33,033 nt of DNA from Beroe ovata (Eukaryota; Ctenophora; Nuda; Beroida; Beroidae). This document shows, one piece after another, positions 30,832 to 33,033 of the stretch. Numbering within the stretch: position 1 is the stretch's first letter; the number at the start of each line of letters is the position of its first letter. The notes beneath the pieces were generated by a model. It did no database searches. It had not been told where the DNA came from and worked only from the letters and a program-made list of their open reading frames with translations. The DNA lies in the NCBI GenBank assembly GCA_946803715.1, contig CAMPET010000013.1, forward strand, positions 81,113 through 114,145, written 5' to 3'. The position numbers and the translations under genes were made by a program.

Positions 30832-32972
30832 GAATGGAAGATGACTTCTACAGTCTTCTGAGTCTCAGCAGAAATGTGAGTCCCCAGGCTAAAATGTGAT
30901 CCAATGGTATTAGTTTTGTGATAAACTTATCAGATTTCCAGATACCAAATTCCTAACAGATTACCCGATTTGTCAGTTTTCGTCCACCAAACTGACCCTC
31001 CATCTATGTTAGTGAACTAATTGACTCCCTACTGTAAGTTTGTTACATTGACTATATATCCCACAGTGCACCGATGAGGACATAAAGTCATCGTACAAGA
31101 GGCTGTGTATTTATTACCACCCTGACAAGCATTGTCATGCTAACAGAGAGTCAGCAGACCTTATCTATCAGAAAATCAGACAAGCCTATGAAGGTGAATT
31201 ATAATACGCTATGTAATCGCATGTACTACAGCCGTACATTCTGGCAGCAGTACACAGCGATCAGTATAACTTATGCTGTCTGCAATTTGTATCTGATAGC
31301 AGATTGGATCTTCTCATCAAAGCCCCCAACTGACGTAACCTATTTCCTACAGTACTGATCGACCCCAAGTTACGGACTATCTATGATATTTATGGAATTC
31401 AAGGATTGGAGAGCGGTATGCACATTGCTCTGCAAGACCTTGATAAGAACCAGGTGATAAATATATCCTTTAATTACATACCCTTCTCTTGATATCAGTT
31501 CAATCTTTCATTGCTCTGCTGTTTCAACGCAGAGCGACGCACCGTACATCGTGCTATATTCCCAGATAAAAGAGACATATGAGCGAATATTGCGGCAGAA
31601 GAAAGAGCAAGAACAGGACATGGCATGTAACCCTGTGAGCAACATATCAGTCCAGCTCGATGCTAGTGGACTGTGCTACTCCAACAGGGAGACATATATT
31701 ACTGAGCTCCTCAATATTCCAGTCAATAGTTTCACCATAGCTCAGAGTGTAGAGGTATGTGTCCCAGTAGTAGATCCAGATTGAATAACTACCTATACAC
31801 CTCTCATTAAACACCCCCATTTAATTTTTTCTCTAATCTTATGCACAAAAAAGCAAAAAGTAACATTTTTGCATTCAACTTGATAAGTGTACAGTTCTAG
31901 GTACTTCACACAGATTGATGAGCACCTATTGATCAGTGTAATATATACTACCCTACTCTCTGACAGGCACCACTAACAGAACGTAACAAGGTCATTGTGT
32001 TGTGTACTGCTATCAATAATGACGACATCGCCACTGGAATGATTCAAACCACTCTCCGCCATACCTTCTCCAACGATACCTGGCTAGAGTCAGCTTTCAC
32101 CTTCGGACACGGGTGAGCGGAGAACATGGGATGAGTCGAAATTCAAATCCAAAATTTTGATAAGTTTGTTGACTGTTCTTTGACATTGGCAAGGACAACC
32201 TGATAATTGACAGTTGACACCGTGAATTATACCTCCTGAAATAGTATAGACTAACTTGGACTAAATGATATACAACAACAATAATTACTATAAGTAGGTA
32301 TCCCTTTTTGTTATCGAGCACACTCACAGTTCTTTACACTTACGATTGCCAATTACGATTGTAATTAAGTATTTACCGCAACCCGCAGAGCGACACTGAC
32401 TCTCAATGGTTACAAGCGGTTAACGAAGTACCTCTTCTCAACTTTCCGATCTCAAGTATCGAGAATACAGAACGATCTCATATCATACAGTGAGTTGAAA
32501 TGTACAAGTATACAATGTACAATGTACAGTGTACACTGTACACTATACGCCAACAAAGACTGTAGCCAGCAGTTTTGCTAGACTGCTAAGTGCTATACAG
32601 ACTGGTGCCGATATCCGGAACACCAGGTAACATGGTCCATGTCAGGTGGTGGCGGTACACTGGGGTGCAATATCGGCGACTCTACCACTATCAAAGCGGA
32701 CTTATCACTGGATAAGAGTGTGAAGGCCATCGTGACAAAATCGTGGCAAAAACTCATTGCGTACTTCAGCTACAAGGTCTGTAATAACTGCATAGTCATT
32801 GTATCAGTCTTTGATTATATTATTCAGTTTTGAATATTTGAGACAATTGTCTAAAACCGTGCATTACGAGTGATAACCTCTGTCAGATGGCTCTCGACAA
32901 TCAAGTGTTGATGTTACAACTGGTTAGAACCATCTCATCCAATCCAAACTCACATGTAGAGTGTAGTGCTAG
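30832..32972 (+). CDS. DNAJC11: DNAJC11-like mitochondrial J-domain protein (5' part; continues past the window)
   Basis: Exons 30832-30875 (ATG 30834), 31067-31193, 31353-31453, 31533-31754, 31967-32112, 32389-32489, 32601-32776 and 32887-32972 join in phase. The J domain starts MEDDFYSLLSL and contains YYHPDKH. It is followed by LIDPKLRTIYDIYGIQGLES and a charged stretch (YERILRQKKEQEQ). Next comes NISVQLDASGL...FTIAQSVEAPLT, which parallels the region following the J domain in animal DNAJC11 (ISVGVDATDLF...HISQSIEAPLT). The rest is the beta-rich part. DNAJC11 is known as a mitochondrial protein associated with the MICOS/SAM complexes that shape cristae. The exon at 32601 has a weak acceptor and is the least certain. 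The C-terminal domain lies beyond the right edge. An acceptor-like TCTGTAG ends two bases before the ATG, implying a 5' untranslated intron. Confidence 0.88.
32523..32542. repeat. 20-base perfect palindrome in a DNAJC11 intron
   Basis: TGTACAGTGTACACTGTACA reads the same on both strands and sits in a longer run of TGTACA-type units (about 32500-32545). Function unknown. Confidence 0.8.
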
Positions 32973-32974
32973 GT

Positions 32975-33033
32975 GAGTAGGTGTGTGTAGGTGTGTGTGT
33001 GTGTGAGTGTGTGTGTGAGTGTGTGTGTGTGGG
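32975..33033. repeat. (GT)n-type microsatellite at the right edge
   Basis: GTGTGTGA/GTGTGTAG-type imperfect tract immediately after the last DNAJC11 donor; open to the right edge. Confidence 0.9.

Larger units (their letters stand above)
28123..31345. repeat. 1 kb direct duplication around the J-domain exons
   Basis: 28123 to about 29135 matches 30350 to about 31340 with a low level of substitutions and several small indels. The second copy starts exactly at the N at 30349, and the first copy ends in the foldback element. As with the other two duplications, placement of two haplotypes in series is the simplest reading. Confidence 0.85.

Noticed and set aside
1-33033. CRISPR array, prokaryotic operon or defence system
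   Set aside because: Introns, microsatellites and animal gene families make this eukaryotic nuclear DNA; no regularly spaced repeats of CRISPR type exist.

Overview
This is eukaryotic, almost certainly metazoan, DNA. It has short exons with GT-AG introns, long CA/GT microsatellites, a PR-domain plus C2H2 zinc-finger (PRDM-type) gene, a DNAJC11-type J-domain gene and an internal block of TTAGGG telomere-type repeats. Compact gene spacing (about 340 to 780 bp between three genes) next to one very intron-rich gene would suit an early-branching animal such as a sponge, but the species cannot be read from the sequence. Seven single N bases (607, 7733, 15790, 22058, 23700, 29173, 30349) are present. 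At least five of them sit at joins where the sequence repeats or changes, so the window looks like a scaffold of short contigs from a very heterozygous genome.

All coding sequence I can support is on the + strand. (1) A PRDM-type transcription factor: eleven phase-compatible exons from 6240 to 21279 give 541 residues. A PR/SET-like domain comes first, then eight zinc fingers and a Ser/Pro-rich tail. The 5' end is missing, although two exon-like blocks (1621-1679 and 2992-3043) may belong to it. An 8.2 kb intron separates the PR exons from the finger exons. It contains a TATA-preceded exon (17738-17837) whose reading phase fits the first finger exon, suggesting a PR-less isoform. (2) A 171-residue atypical dual-specificity phosphatase (25411-26176). 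(3) A 261-residue protein of unknown family (26513-27826). (4) The 5' half of a DNAJC11-like mitochondrial J-domain protein (from 30832, running off the right end).

Much of the rest is repeat or assembly structure. Three segments occur twice across N joins: 6621-7732 with 7734-8812; 22059-23699 with about 23950-25730; 28123-29160 with 30350-31345. They look like two haplotypes placed in series. They duplicate a dense CACGTG/TGACGTCA regulatory cluster, the first phosphatase exons and the J-domain exons. The haplotypes differ by mobile elements: a 194 bp inverted-repeat element with an 11 bp target duplication, a foldback element built around telomere repeats, and a roughly 1.2 kb foldback/tandem-repeat element.

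I see no RNA gene, CRISPR array or prokaryotic-type system. The four genes share no obvious pathway. The most promising points biologically are the E-box/CRE cluster, the candidate PR-less promoter, the tandem repeat that multiplies a 3' splice site, and the telomere-repeat foldback element.
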